A program made the translations under genes and the position numbers. The notes below the pieces were generated by a model. The model worked only from the letters and a program-made list of their open reading frames with translations, ran no database searches and had not been told where the DNA came from. DNA of 64,000 bases, from contig NZ_JABXKQ010000047.1 in the NCBI RefSeq assembly GCF_017114945.1, positions 62,001-126,000 of the forward strand, read 5' to 3'. Positions 1-8,632 of this stretch are shown in pieces. The stretch comes from Nostoc sp. JL34. GTDB lineage: Bacteria > Cyanobacteriota > Cyanobacteriia > Cyanobacteriales > Nostocaceae. The number at the start of each line of letters is the position of its first letter. The stretch's first letter is position 1.

Positions 1-1
1 A

Positions 2-910
2 ATTCAACATTTGGTTAAGCAAGGTTACTCATTAGAAGACATAGGCGTTATTTCACCCTTTAACGTTCATGCTGCTGTATTAAAAGAACGATTAAAAAAT
101 AAATTCCCTAAACTAGACTCAAAATCTGTTGGAACAATTCACACTTTTCAAGGTTCTGAGAAGAGAGTAATTATCCTGTCTACAAAAGTATGCCGACCTC
201 AAGATAATGTTTACTGGATTAACAAACGACCAAATCTTCTTAATGTGGCTGTATCGAGAGCAAAAGAACTATTTATTTTGGTTGGCAATCTTTACAAACT
301 AGAAAAAGGAAATTTGACGCGTCAGCTAGTTGAACATATTCGGGAGCATGGGGTTGTTTTAGAATACAAATCTGAGGCTGAAATTCCCAAAGCTGAACCT
401 GGAAATATTCTAATCTATAATTGTGAGCATTTACAAATTTTTCGAGAAGCTATTGAGCAAGTTGAAGAAGAATTGATCATTGTCACGCCTTGGATTCGAG
501 GAAATGAATCAAAACGCTTTGTTAATGATGTTGTTTCAGCATTAGAAAGAGGGGTAAAAGTAACTGTAATTTACGGAAATAAAGGCAGCGAAGAAAATGA
601 TTATAATGATGCTGTTCTTGAGAAGAATTTGAGAGATTTATTCTCACGGTATTCAGGTTCACGATTCAGTCGTTTAGGTGAAGGAATACATATAGAAAGT
701 AGGGGAACAAATGCAAGAATTTTAATTTGTGACACGAAACTTGCTGTCATAGGAAGTTGGAATTGGCTGTCTCATCCTTACAGAAAGCAATGTAGTAGAG
801 CATCACTGAATATTAAGCCTCAAATTCGCCAAGAAACAAGCATAAAACTTTCTGAATTATCATCTATTGAGGATGTAAAAGCAAGTATTTCTCGACTAAT
901 TACATCATAA
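2..910 (+). CDS. SF1 helicase C-terminus with PLD-like domain (5' end outside window)
   Basis: The reading frame is open to the left edge, so the N-terminal part is missing. Residues near the start carry superfamily-1 helicase motifs: TIHTFQGSEKRVIILS fits motif V and NVAVSRAKELFILVGN fits motif VI of the DNA2/NAM7/UPF1-like group. After a linker of about 40 residues, the last ~170 residues resemble a phospholipase-D-like domain ending in a ILICDTKLAVIGSWNW block, the D...GS.N part of an HKD motif. The usual H-x-K of that motif is replaced by N-A-R, so nuclease or lipase activity is doubtful. The family joins ATP-driven nucleic-acid unwinding to a DNA-binding or nuclease domain. The cellular role here is unknown; DNA repair or phage defence are both possible. 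The next gene is convergent, 10 bp away. Confidence 0.8.
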   Translation: MQHLVKQGYSLEDIGVISPFNVHAAVLKERLKNKFPKLDSKSVGTIHTFQGSEKRVIILSTKVCRPQDNVYWINKRPNLLNVAVSRAKELFILVGNLYKLEKGNLTRQLVEHIREHGVVLEYKSEAEIPKAEPGNILIYNCEHLQIFREAIEQVEEELIIVTPWIRGNESKRFVNDVVSALERGVKVTVIYGNKGSEENDYNDAVLEKNLRDLFSRYSGSRFSRLGEGIHIESRGTNARILICDTKLAVIGSWNWLSHPYRKQCSRASLNIKPQIRQETSIKLSELSSIEDVKASISRLITS

Positions 911-920
911 TAAAAAAAAA

Positions 921-1478
921 TTACATCAAAGTGCAAACAACCCGAAAGCCAAATCTACTATCAGTAACGCTTGCCATTTCAGAAAAGCGAGATGCAGAAC
1001 GACAGCAATTTGGAGAAGAATCCCAAGAACCACCACGCAAAATTCGATATTCTTCATTGCCATCATTTAACCATACACTCCCATCTAAAGGTGCGCCTTG
1101 ATAGTCTTCGTGTTCGTAATCAGCACACCACTCCCAAACTAGCCCGTGCATATCGCATAATCCAAAAGCATTAGCTGGAAAACTACCAACCTCTATTGTC
1201 TGCTGGTAATAAAAAGTATGAATATTTTCGTTATGTCCACAATAATTGGCTAAATTAGGCGTAATTATTTTGCCAAAATGAAATGGAGTTGATGTTTGAG
1301 CGCGACAAGCGTATTCCCATTCAGCTTCGCTAGGTAAACGATATTTTCTTCTTGTTTGTCGTGAAAGTCGCTCACAAAACTCTTGTGCATCATGCCAAGA
1401 AACTCTTTCTACAGGTAAGTTATCTCCCTTAAAACAAGATGGTTCCACTTTAAGACAGCGTTCAAGTGTTATAAACAT
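921..1478 (-). CDS. Formylglycine-generating-enzyme-like (SUMF1) protein, N-terminally truncated
   Basis: The 185-residue product contains the C-terminal two thirds of an FGE-sulfatase/SUMF1 domain: LPVERVSWHDAQEFC, then YRLPSEAEWEYACRA, GLCDMHGLVWEWCAD, YRILRGGSWDSS and a final RFGFRVVCTL strand. Full domains normally open with a GGxFxMGS segment, which is absent, and stop codons lie just upstream in frame. The first ~15 residues look like a degraded remnant of the region preceding the PSxFKGDN motif. In cyanobacteria such domains often sit at the end of kinases or NACHT/caspase-like proteins or act as stand-alone C-lectin-like/FGE folds. Formylglycine formation is not assured. This is likely a gene fragment or decayed copy. 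It converges on the helicase gene. Confidence 0.75.
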   Translation of the reverse strand: MFITLERCLKVEPSCFKGDNLPVERVSWHDAQEFCERLSRQTRRKYRLPSEAEWEYACRAQTSTPFHFGKIITPNLANYCGHNENIHTFYYQQTIEVGSFPANAFGLCDMHGLVWEWCADYEHEDYQGAPLDGSVWLNDGNEEYRILRGGSWDSSPNCCRSASRFSEMASVTDSRFGFRVVCTLM

Positions 1479-1543
1479 TTATTAAAAATAGTGTAACTTT
1501 TTCTATCTCTAACTCACTCGATAGCTAAACTAAGCGATCGCAG

Positions 1544-1578
1544 ACAAAAAAATAGCACATCCTAAAAGATGGCTATTT
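1544..1578 (-). terminator. Intrinsic terminator downstream of ssb
   Basis: AAATAGC (1550-1556) pairs with GCTATTT (1572-1578), and an inner ATC/GAT pair extends the stem around a six-base loop. Read on the minus strand the hairpin is followed at once by a run of T (complement of the A-run at 1544-1550). It lies ~60 bp beyond the ssb stop codon and fits a rho-independent terminator. Confidence 0.65.
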
Positions 1579-1638
1579 GTAGAAATTGTCTAATCCTAAT
1601 GTTAGTTAGCAAATTGAATACACGCTCAACTACCAAAT

Positions 1639-2199
1639 TTAAAAGGGAATATCATCTGGATCTGGTTCTTCCGCTTTCACTGCTGGATAAGTGGTTCGTT
1701 CATAATTTGTGGGTTGGGGTACGGGTTCGTAACTTGGCGCTTGAGTAGTAACGCCAACAGGATTTGTCGCTGGACGTGCTAACTCGTAAGTGGGAACATC
1801 TTTCTGTGGAGGACGAGATGCTGCTGGTTGTCGTGGAGCAGTTTCAGTGAATGATGGGGTTACGGTTGCTGAGGGCAATGGATCGGTATCAAAACTACCT
1901 CCAACAGATTGAATTTGTTGCACTGTCAATTCAGCACGTTTTTCTTTAAAACCTTCTTGACGATCAACAGTATTCATAGTTAAACGTCCTACCAAGATGA
2001 CGCGATCGCCTTGGTGGTAGTTTTGCTGAATTTCTGTTGCTAAATTCCCCCAGCCAACAACTTTCAGGGTGGCTGGCGGATCTTCTGGTTTCTGGGAATT
2101 GGGAAACTGCACCAGCATTTCCGTCACTCCCAAATTATCCGCTGTATAGCGGAGTTGCGGCTCGTTAATAATTTCCGCCATCAAAACGCAGCTGTTCAT
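1639..2199 (-). CDS. ssb: Single-stranded DNA-binding protein
   Basis: The 186-residue protein has an N-terminal OB-fold (about residues 1-105: MNSCVLMAEI, LKVVGWGNLA, QGDRVILVGRL, KRAELTVQQI). A Pro/Thr-rich flexible linker follows, then the acidic tail DPDDIPF typical of bacterial SSB, which recruits repair and replication enzymes. It coats ssDNA during replication, repair and recombination. The ATG at 2199 is preferred because TCAGGAG lies ~9 nt upstream. A longer reading from 2220 would place the start inside that Shine-Dalgarno sequence. The N-terminus is of the type found in a cyanobacterial SSB paralogue whose linker is longer than in E. coli. The gene stands alone; 296 bp of AT-rich DNA separates it from the next gene and should hold its promoter. 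Confidence 0.9.
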   Translation of the reverse strand: MNSCVLMAEIINEPQLRYTADNLGVTEMLVQFPNSQKPEDPPATLKVVGWGNLATEIQQNYHQGDRVILVGRLTMNTVDRQEGFKEKRAELTVQQIQSVGGSFDTDPLPSATVTPSFTETAPRQPAASRPPQKDVPTYELARPATNPVGVTTQAPSYEPVPQPTNYERTTYPAVKAEEPDPDDIPF

Positions 2200-2495
2200 T
2201 AAAATAACTCCTGACTGCAAAAAGTGCTGATTGAAAAAGAGGGGGTTTTTCTATGTAGTGCCAATTAATATCTAGATTGGTTTAATTGTTTGCATTTTTT
2301 AATAATATTTGAACAAATTTTCTACATCCACTCTGAGTTTTTAGTTATTTCTAGCATAAAAGCCAAGCGATCGCTTTGAACAGCATTGAGTATGCCGCCC
2401 GCCACCCTCGCTTGACTAAATTGAGCATTGAATTCTGCATGAAGTAGTATAATTGTACCACTCATTGCTTAAATAGAAAAAATTATTGGCAAAAA

Positions 2496-3752
2496 TTAAG
2501 TCTTGACGTGAACCGGAAAAACACCCAAGGCAATCAACCTGGCGGGAAGGTCGCGCAAGATGGGTAAGCGCAAAAACGCAGGTGGTACAAAGGTGCGATT
2601 TGAGGTGAGAACCGGGGCCAATACCCGCTTTTGGATAAAAGTTTGAAATGCCTGAATGATGCGTGTGGGCAACTCGCGTTGACCTTGTACTTTTGCTAAG
2701 TCACTAAGTTGTACTTGTCCGTTTTTGAGCGGTTTGCTGAGTACATTCGCCGCGACGACAGCATCTTGAATCGCGTAGTTAATGCCAACTCCACCAACGG
2801 GGGACATGATATGAGCCGCATCACCGATAAGTAGCAGTCCTGGATGATACCAGCGTTTGACGCGGCTGGACTCAACTGAGAGAAAAGCTACTTGTGACCA
2901 GTCATGTAAATTTTGGATGCGTTGCTGGAATTCTGGCACTACTTCGACAACAGATTTTTTTAATTCCTCCAAACCCTCAGCCCGCAGTTGTTGATAGCCT
3001 CCTTTCGGAATAACATAGGCAACTTGCCACTCATCACCACGGTCAAGCATGGCGATTAGCTTACCTTGACCAAACCGCCCCATTCCCCCTTCCGGGTCTT
3101 CTGGTTGACGCGGTAGGCGAAACCAGAGGACATCCATTGGTGGCGAGGTTTCGATGGACTCAAACTCACCCAGGTGGCGTAAACGTGAGTGGCGACCGTC
3201 TGCACCCACTGTCAGTATTGCCCGGATTTCATGCCAACCACCGCCTCCTCGATAGCGGACACCTTGAATCAAGCCATTTTCGGTAATTAATTCCTGCACA
3301 TTCGCACCCATTACCAGATGGAAACTAGGATATTTTTGTGCTTCTTGGGTGATAAACTCCAGGAATTTTACCTGGGGAAGCATTGTAATGTAGGGATAAT
3401 GGGTTTTCAGATGACTAAAATCTGCGAATGTGACAGTATCTTGAGGAGTTTGAATACTAATTTGGCGCATTTTGGTATGGGGAAGTCCTAGCAAGCGATC
3501 GCTAAGTCCCAATTCCTCCATAATTTCCATCACCGATGGATGAATCGTATCGCCACGAAAATCGCGATCCAAGTCTTTGTGTGCTTCCAGCAGCATCACA
3601 GAAATGCCTTGACGCGCTAACAACAGCGCCAATACTGCTCCTGCTGGGCCTCCACCCACAATGCAACAATCTGTAGTTTGTACGTCTACAATGTCATGGA
3701 CAGGGTTAACGCTTGGGTCTTGGGAAAGATTTTTAGGTACATCGGTAGTCAT
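2496..3752 (-). CDS. FAD-dependent monooxygenase (UbiH/PHBH-like)
   Basis: The 418-residue flavoprotein of the aromatic hydroxylase class has a dinucleotide-binding GGGPAG loop at about residues 33-38. A central DG-type motif (VGADGRHSRLR, near residue 185) contacts both FAD and NAD(P)H, and GDAAHIMSPVGGVGINYAI (near residue 310) binds the FAD ribityl chain. Such enzymes use NAD(P)H and O2 to hydroxylate an aromatic or isoprenoid substrate; the substrate is unknown here. AGGAGGTG just upstream of the ATG supports the start. The gene is divergent from the following ABC-ATPase gene, with a ~180 bp intergenic region containing repeats. It has been described loosely as an FAD-dependent oxidoreductase in related genomes. 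No tailoring cluster surrounds it, so a general metabolic role is more likely than a natural-product one. Confidence 0.85.
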   Translation of the reverse strand: MTTDVPKNLSQDPSVNPVHDIVDVQTTDCCIVGGGPAGAVLALLLARQGISVMLLEAHKDLDRDFRGDTIHPSVMEIMEELGLSDRLLGLPHTKMRQISIQTPQDTVTFADFSHLKTHYPYITMLPQVKFLEFITQEAQKYPSFHLVMGANVQELITENGLIQGVRYRGGGGWHEIRAILTVGADGRHSRLRHLGEFESIETSPPMDVLWFRLPRQPEDPEGGMGRFGQGKLIAMLDRGDEWQVAYVIPKGGYQQLRAEGLEELKKSVVEVVPEFQQRIQNLHDWSQVAFLSVESSRVKRWYHPGLLLIGDAAHIMSPVGGVGINYAIQDAVVAANVLSKPLKNGQVQLSDLAKVQGQRELPTRIIQAFQTFIQKRVLAPVLTSNRTFVPPAFLRLPILRDLPARLIALGVFPVHVKT

Positions 3753-3867
3753 AACAACACCTCCTGACAGCCCTAAAATTTAGAATAGTTTGCTTTTTAT
3801 GGTAAAAGCTGTTTTTTTAACTTTTCGTATTTACCCTGAACGTGTATTATTATGAGCGCTAAACTGT

Positions 3868-3920
3868 CATTGGTCATTAGTCATATTGTCCAATGCCCAA
3901 TGCCCCATGCCCAATGACAA
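3868..3920. repeat. Degenerate heptamer repeats (TTGGTCA / CAATGCC type)
   Basis: Short reiterated units of the form CATTGGTCATTAGTCA and CCAATGCCCAATGCCCCATG lie directly before the ABC-ATPase gene. Similar runs occur at 55911-55966 and near 58920-58965 in this window. They resemble the short repeats scattered through Nostoc-type intergenic DNA. Confidence 0.6.
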
Positions 3921-3932
3921 TAATTAACAGTT

Positions 3933-5255
3933 GTGTCCCAAGTTATTTTAGAAAACGTTTATAAAAGTTTTTCCTCACGTAAAGGGGAAAGTGTTAACTC
4001 ACAAACCCAATCTCCTCTCACACTTGCGGAAAAAACTGATGTAGCGCCAGAGCGTGCGGAAAGTGTCAATGTTTTGCGACGGATTAACCTGACGATCGCA
4101 GATGGCGAGTTTATGGTGCTGGTGGGCCCTTCTGGTTGTGGTAAAAGCACCCTACTGCGGTTAATCGCCGGCTTAGAAGTGATGACTGGAGGCAATATTT
4201 GGGTAGGCGATCGCTTGATCAATGACCTACCACCCAAAGAACGCGACATCGCAATGGTGTTTCAAAATTACGCCCTCTATCCTCACATGACGGTATATGA
4301 CAACATCGCCTTTGGATTACGCCGTAGGGGAAGCAGGGGAGCAGAGGAGCAGAGGAGCAGAGGAGAAAATACTTCCTCGTCTCAATATCTTCAGGCGTGG
4401 GCGGAAAATCTTTTTGTGGGGGCGACCAGAAAGTTACCTAAAGGATTACGCTACATTTCTGACAAAGAACGGGCGGTGGATGAACAGGTGCGTAGTGTTG
4501 CCCAACTGTTGCAAATCGAAACATTGCTGAATCGCTTACCTAAACAGCTATCTGGGGGACAAAGACAACGGGTTGCATTGGGAAGAGCGATCGCCCGTGA
4601 CCCTCAAGTATTCTTAATGGATGAACCGCTTTCTAACTTAGATGCTAAACTGCGGGCGGAAACCCGCGCCCAAATTGTGAAATTGCAGCGCCAATTGGGG
4701 ACAACGACAATTTACGTCACCCATGACCAAACAGAAGCGATGACAATGGGCGATCGCATTGCGATTATGTCTGAGGGTAAAATTCAGCAAGTTGCTTCTC
4801 CCTTAGAACTTTACAACCGTCCTGCCAATCTTTTTGTGGCAGAATTCATTGGTTCACCACCAATGAATTTTATTCCTGTAGAATTTCATGCCCCGCAGTT
4901 GATTACTCATTCCCAGTTGCGTTTCACTCTTCCAGAAGTTTGGGGAAAAGCTTTACAAAAATATGATGGAAAAACTCTAATTTTAGGCATTCGCCCAGAA
5001 CACTTGAACTTGAGTATGCCTGCTACCAAAAATCTACCAGTGCAAGTAGATTTGGTAGAAAATCTCGGCAACGATTCCTTTCTCGCTGTTAAGATTGCCG
5101 AACCGGGATCTAAACCTGCCACTACAGCCAATTACCTACAAGTGCGAATCCCACCAGACCGATTTGTACAACCTGGTGAGCAACTATGGTTATCTCTAAC
5201 TCCAGAGAAGATTCACTTTTTTGATCCAGAAACCGAATTAGCAATATTTCCCTAG
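3933..5255 (+). CDS. ABC transporter ATP-binding protein, MalK/UgpC family
   Basis: The 440-residue ATPase of the sugar/glycerol-phosphate (CUT1) importer class has Walker A GPSGCGKST near residue 65, Q-loop VFQNYALYPHMTVYDNI, signature LSGGQRQRVALGRA, Walker B VFLMDEPLSNLDAK and H-loop YVTHDQTEA. A C-terminal TOBE-type regulatory domain follows. It would energise import of an organic solute at the inner membrane. No permease or binding protein is adjacent, as is usual where one MalK-type ATPase serves several permeases. A GTG start at 3933 is needed to include SQVILENVYKSF. Two regions are unusual: an N-terminal extension between the first strand and Walker A, and, after FGLRRR, about 15 residues encoded by purine-rich tandem repeats that are absent from standard MalK proteins. 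Confidence 0.88.
   Translation: MSQVILENVYKSFSSRKGESVNSQTQSPLTLAEKTDVAPERAESVNVLRRINLTIADGEFMVLVGPSGCGKSTLLRLIAGLEVMTGGNIWVGDRLINDLPPKERDIAMVFQNYALYPHMTVYDNIAFGLRRRGSRGAEEQRSRGENTSSSQYLQAWAENLFVGATRKLPKGLRYISDKERAVDEQVRSVAQLLQIETLLNRLPKQLSGGQRQRVALGRAIARDPQVFLMDEPLSNLDAKLRAETRAQIVKLQRQLGTTTIYVTHDQTEAMTMGDRIAIMSEGKIQQVASPLELYNRPANLFVAEFIGSPPMNFIPVEFHAPQLITHSQLRFTLPEVWGKALQKYDGKTLILGIRPEHLNLSMPATKNLPVQVDLVENLGNDSFLAVKIAEPGSKPATTANYLQVRIPPDRFVQPGEQLWLSLTPEKIHFFDPETELAIFP
4327..4366 (+). repeat. Short tandem repeat (GCAGAGGA units) inside a coding region
   Basis: About four octamer-like units (GCAGGGGA, GCAGAGGA, GCAGAGGA, GCAGAGGA) interrupt the ABC-ATPase gene in frame and encode [14 protein letters not shown]. 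The same unit makes up intergenic repeats at 16131-16174 and 31891-31953. Confidence 0.75.
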
Positions 5256-5312
5256 AAACTAATCTCCAATTTTAATTTTTCTACAGGAGCATAGCCATTG
5301 GAGTAGTGCAAT

Positions 5313-5575
5313 ATGTTAAAAGATATTGTCGCAGTAGAACTGCGAGAAAATTATCACCTATATATCAGTTTTGAAGACGAGGTAGAAGGAATAGTTGATC
5401 TTAGTAAGCTAATCAAATTTACAGGTGTTTTTGCACCTTTGCAAAATCCAAAATACTTTGCTCGATTGAAGTAAATCACGAAGTAGGAACAATCCAATGG
5501 CAATCAGGAGCCGACCTTGATCCAGATGTTCTCTATGCAGTAATTAGCAATCAACTATTCCTAACTATAAGTTAA
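5313..5575 (+). pseudogene. DUF2442-type small protein, frameshifted
   Basis: The ATG at 5313 opens a frame reading MLKDIVAVELRENYHLYISF...LQNPKYFARLK, which stops at 5474. One base earlier in phase, from about 5465, the frame continues as IEVNHEVGTIQWQSGADLDP and ends at 5575, giving exactly the second half expected of DUF2442 proteins (GADLDPDVLY). The two halves join near 5462-5467 if one base is restored. The family is small, often paired with DUF4160, and its function is uncertain. Either the gene is dead, or a sequencing error splits it. Confidence 0.75.
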
Positions 5576-5640
5576 GTCGTAGTGCGTGACAGTAAAAAAT
5601 CTTTGATTAGCGATCGCACTCTTGTATCTCACCTGAACGA

Positions 5641-5931
5641 TTAATCAAATAAATTTAAACATTGCTTTCGCCGACCCTTCTGACAAGCATTACAGGCAGA
5701 AGTTTTCGGCTCAAAATCAATACAGGCGATCGCTTGCTCAGAACAAGCTTTTTTGGGGTGTACAGTACATTTAAGGCGGTAGTCGTTGGTGAAATATTCG
5801 CAACCAGAACAGGGAATTTCATGCAGCCTTTTTAAATGAATTATCCCTTTTCTCAAGGTTAACCAGAAACTCGAAATAAATAGAATCATTACTGTCCAAG
5901 TGCCAAAAGCACACAAAATCATACTTAACAT
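5641..5931 (-). CDS. Small membrane protein with Cys-rich C-terminal domain
   Basis: The 96-residue protein has a hydrophobic segment at residues 1-25, a basic stretch, and then eight cysteines in a compact C-terminal region: IPCSGCEYF, LKCTVHPKKACSEQAIACIDF and SACNACQKGRRKQC. The arrangement suggests a metal- or cluster-binding domain held at a membrane. I do not recognise a named family. It is the last gene on the minus strand of the iron-stress antenna cluster, 98 bp after a CP43'-like gene, so co-expression under iron limitation is a reasonable inference. An iron-sulfur or regulatory role is only a guess. The short N-terminal region makes a TM anchor more likely than a cleaved signal peptide. 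Confidence 0.65.
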   Translation of the reverse strand: MLSMILCAFGTWTVMILFISSFWLTLRKGIIHLKRLHEIPCSGCEYFTNDYRLKCTVHPKKACSEQAIACIDFEPKTSACNACQKGRRKQCLNLFD

Positions 5932-6029
5932 TAGTTATCCTCATAAAAATTCCAAAAAAAATGCCCACAGTCCACTGCTGTTAACCGCAGGCATCGGACT
6001 TTATTTAGCTAGTGTTGAGCGAAACTTAA

Positions 6030-6995
6030 TTAACTATTAGTTTGACGCGATCGCCAAGAGTGCCAAACGTAACCTAAGAAGGCCACTACACCAAGGAAAA
6101 ACTGAATATCTGCCAATCCTAAACGTTCATCACCGTAAAATTCTCTTGGAAAAACTGTCGTGTTATATCCCACAAACGCAGCAGAAATCCAAGCCATCAA
6201 AGCTAAACCCAGCAAGCTATAAGAAAGAATTTCTTCACCATTATCAATTGGCAAAATTTGTCTTACCCACGTAAAAGGTTGTACAAGAATATGCCACACG
6301 CCACCAGCAATTAAGATGAAGCCAATCAAAATATGACCACCAATGACATCTTCTAAGTTATCAACACTTGCCATTCCCAAAGGAGTCCAGCTACCATCTT
6401 TCAGACCAACTAAGTAGCCAAAAATCGTTCCTGGATTTAAATTGGGATTGCTAATTAGGCGGACATTTCCCAAATTAGTGTCATAAATTCCGCCAAAAAT
6501 CATTGCCTTTAGCACTAACAAAAATGCTCCCAAACCCAGAATAATTAGGTGATGACCTAAAATTAAACCCAATTGCTCGGGGTCATTCCATTCATAGTGA
6601 AATTTTGCCGTCTGTCCACCGGCATTATATAAAATTGCCGGAGCGCGAAATACATGAAAAAGTCCACCCGCACCTAATACAGCAGATGCAACTAAGTGCA
6701 AAATGCCAATTACAAAATAGGGATAGGTATCGACTACTTCTCCTCCAGCACCGACACCCCAGCCCAAAGTTGCTAAGTGGGGTAACAAAGTCAATGCCTG
6801 TTCATACATTGGTACGCTAGGAACAAAGCGTGTAACTTCAGATATTGTGATTGCTCCTACCCAAAACATAATTAAGCCTGCGTGAGCAATGTGAGCGCCT
6901 AATAATTGACCAGATAAATCAATTAAACGAGCATTACCCACTAACCACGATAAATTTGTGTCTGCTGCTAAGGTTCTATCAGTTGTAATTGTCAT
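6030..6995 (-). CDS. CP43'/Pcb-like chlorophyll-binding antenna protein, short form
   Basis: The 321-residue six-helix protein belongs to the IsiA/Pcb/CP43 family and binds chlorophyll a in the thylakoid membrane. Family blocks seen are [77 protein letters not shown] and [16 protein letters not shown], with regularly placed His residues that would ligate Mg of chlorophyll. The lumenal loop between helices V and VI is very short compared with the isiA product (only about [13 protein letters not shown]), and the C-terminus ends soon after the sixth helix. It follows the 344-residue paralogue after ~420 bp of repeat-rich DNA, so it may have its own promoter or be read through. Shortened paralogues of this type occur beside isiA in several heterocystous cyanobacteria. 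Confidence 0.88.
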   Translation of the reverse strand: MTITTDRTLAADTNLSWLVGNARLIDLSGQLLGAHIAHAGLIMFWVGAITISEVTRFVPSVPMYEQALTLLPHLATLGWGVGAGGEVVDTYPYFVIGILHLVASAVLGAGGLFHVFRAPAILYNAGGQTAKFHYEWNDPEQLGLILGHHLIILGLGAFLLVLKAMIFGGIYDTNLGNVRLISNPNLNPGTIFGYLVGLKDGSWTPLGMASVDNLEDVIGGHILIGFILIAGGVWHILVQPFTWVRQILPIDNGEEILSYSLLGLALMAWISAAFVGYNTTVFPREFYGDERLGLADIQFFLGVVAFLGYVWHSWRSRQTNS

Positions 6996-7012
6996 AGTTA
7001 AATACTCTTAAA

Positions 7013-7413
7013 AGTGCTAGGTGCTGTTAGCGGATAGCTAAGGTTTAGCCCGTGCTGAGTAGGGAGTAGTCAACTTAATGTTAAAAGGGCGGTTAGAAAC
7101 CGCCTCTACACAGTCAAAACCTGCCTAGCCTGCGGCAACGCCAAGGGCGAACGCAGGTTGAATAACCCTTCAATACTGCGTAGGTTTTGCCTAAAAAAGC
7201 ACTCCGGGGTAGGTTGGGTTGAGGAACGAAACCCAACCTTTTGCGGGGTTGTTGGGTAACGCATTGCCTCAACCCAACCTTGTATCTTAGAAAGAGTAGT
7301 ATTGGAAAACTATTAATTTTTCGTTAGTCCGCGCAGGCGGACGAGAGTTTGTGTAGCCGCGAATTCTATTCGCCAGGTCTTAAGTTGACTCAGCACTCAC
7401 AACTCAGCACTTA
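7013..7413. other. Repeat-rich intergenic region between two Pcb-like genes
   Basis: The ~400 bp hold no open frame of note but several inverted repeats: GGGCGGTT...AACCGCC-type near 7087-7105, a pair of alternative hairpins at 7211-7280, and a GTCCGC-GCAG-GCGGAC element near 7327-7342. These look like mobile or structural intergenic repeats rather than a gene. They could process or terminate the antenna transcript. Confidence 0.6.
7211..7280. repeat. Nested, mutually exclusive inverted repeats (AGGTTGGGTT)
   Basis: AGGTTGGGTTGAGG (7211-7224) is a perfect inverted copy of CCTCAACCCAACCT (7267-7280). Its first ten bases also match AACCCAACCT at 7230-7239. The left arm can therefore form either a short hairpin or a long-loop hairpin. 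This resembles a dispersed cyanobacterial intergenic palindrome. Confidence 0.7.
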
Positions 7414-8448
7414 TTACGATTCGCTACCGATGGCATTTAATGCCCTTTCAATTCGGCTAAAGTCAACGCCAATTGCTCGTAGAGCGTGCCACAGATGACC
7501 TTGCAAGAAGAAGAAAGCTAAGAAGAAATGGGCATTTGCTAACCATGCTCTGGAAGTATAACCACCGTTAGCTAACTTAATGCTGTCGGCAAAATAAGGG
7601 CTAACTCCGAGTTTTACTTCCAAGGTAGAGCCATAAAATTCCACGGGATAAGCTAAGGTATTCACCGCACAAAAGTAAGCTGCAACAAATCCCGCTAAAG
7701 CAATACCGCCTAAAGAATAGGAAAGGATGGCTTCACCAGAGAAAATTAAAAGCTTTTTCGCCCAAGGTAAAGGCTCTATGAGGATGTGCCAAATACCCCC
7801 GCCAATTAGTAACAAGCCTACATAGATATGACCGCCGACTAAATCTTCTAAGTTGTTAACTGTGGCAAAGTGAGTTTGATAACCATAAATGACCAAGGGG
7901 TTGAGGGTAGGATCGGTGACAACTCGAACATCGTGAATTGTCGAGTCGTACAGTCCTCCCCAGAACATGGCTTTTCCTACTAGGAGTAAAGCACCTAATC
8001 CCAAGAAAATCAGGTGATGTCCTAAGATAAACCCAAGTTTTTTCGGGTCATCCCATGTAAAGTGAAATTTCCGAGCGCGACCAGTGGCGTCTTTTAAGTT
8101 TTTTGGAGCTTTGAAGGTGTGGAAAAGTGCCCCTGCACCAAGCACGGCTGAAGAAATTAAGTGCAAAGCGCCGATAACGAAATAAGGGTAAGTATCGACA
8201 ACCTGGCCACCTGCGCCCACACCAAAACCCAAGGTGGCTAAGTGGGGAAGCAAAATCAACCCCTGTTCACCCATAGGTATTTCGGGATTGTAGCGAGAGA
8301 TTTCAAACCATGTAAACGCCCCAGCCCAGAGCGTCGTCAGCGCTGCTTGTGCCACATGAGCGCCGATAAATAAGCCAGAGAGATTGGCGAAGCGGGCGTT
8401 ACCAGTCCACCAATCAAATTTGAGGTTGGGATTGCCGTATGTCTGCAT
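7414..8448 (-). CDS. CP43'/Pcb-like chlorophyll-binding antenna protein
   Basis: The 344-residue, six-helix member of the IsiA/Pcb family starts [20 protein letters not shown] and carries the conserved [78 protein letters not shown] and [20 protein letters not shown] blocks. It has the full helix V-VI lumenal loop and a C-terminal tail typical of IsiA. It would bind chlorophyll a and attach to photosystem I or II as auxiliary antenna. It heads the second part of the antenna locus, ~400 bp after the alpha/beta-hydrolase-like gene, and three evenly spaced TTATTGA-type elements lie upstream at 8633-8684. Sequence alone does not tell whether it serves PSI or PSII. Confidence 0.9.
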   Translation of the reverse strand: MQTYGNPNLKFDWWTGNARFANLSGLFIGAHVAQAALTTLWAGAFTWFEISRYNPEIPMGEQGLILLPHLATLGFGVGAGGQVVDTYPYFVIGALHLISSAVLGAGALFHTFKAPKNLKDATGRARKFHFTWDDPKKLGFILGHHLIFLGLGALLLVGKAMFWGGLYDSTIHDVRVVTDPTLNPLVIYGYQTHFATVNNLEDLVGGHIYVGLLLIGGGIWHILIEPLPWAKKLLIFSGEAILSYSLGGIALAGFVAAYFCAVNTLAYPVEFYGSTLEVKLGVSPYFADSIKLANGGYTSRAWLANAHFFLAFFFLQGHLWHALRAIGVDFSRIERALNAIGSES

Positions 8449-8632
8449 TGTTAATCTGAGTAAGATTGTTGCTAGTAATATTCAATTAATTGGTTCTTTT
8501 TCAGCAGTTAAATATCGTATGAGTGCTACTACTGTAGACTCGGAGCTTTTATCTGAACGAAGAGGGGTTCTTCCAATTCACCGCAGGCGTTAACGATTGT
8601 CGTCAGATATGACTTCTTGGCACATACTCTGC

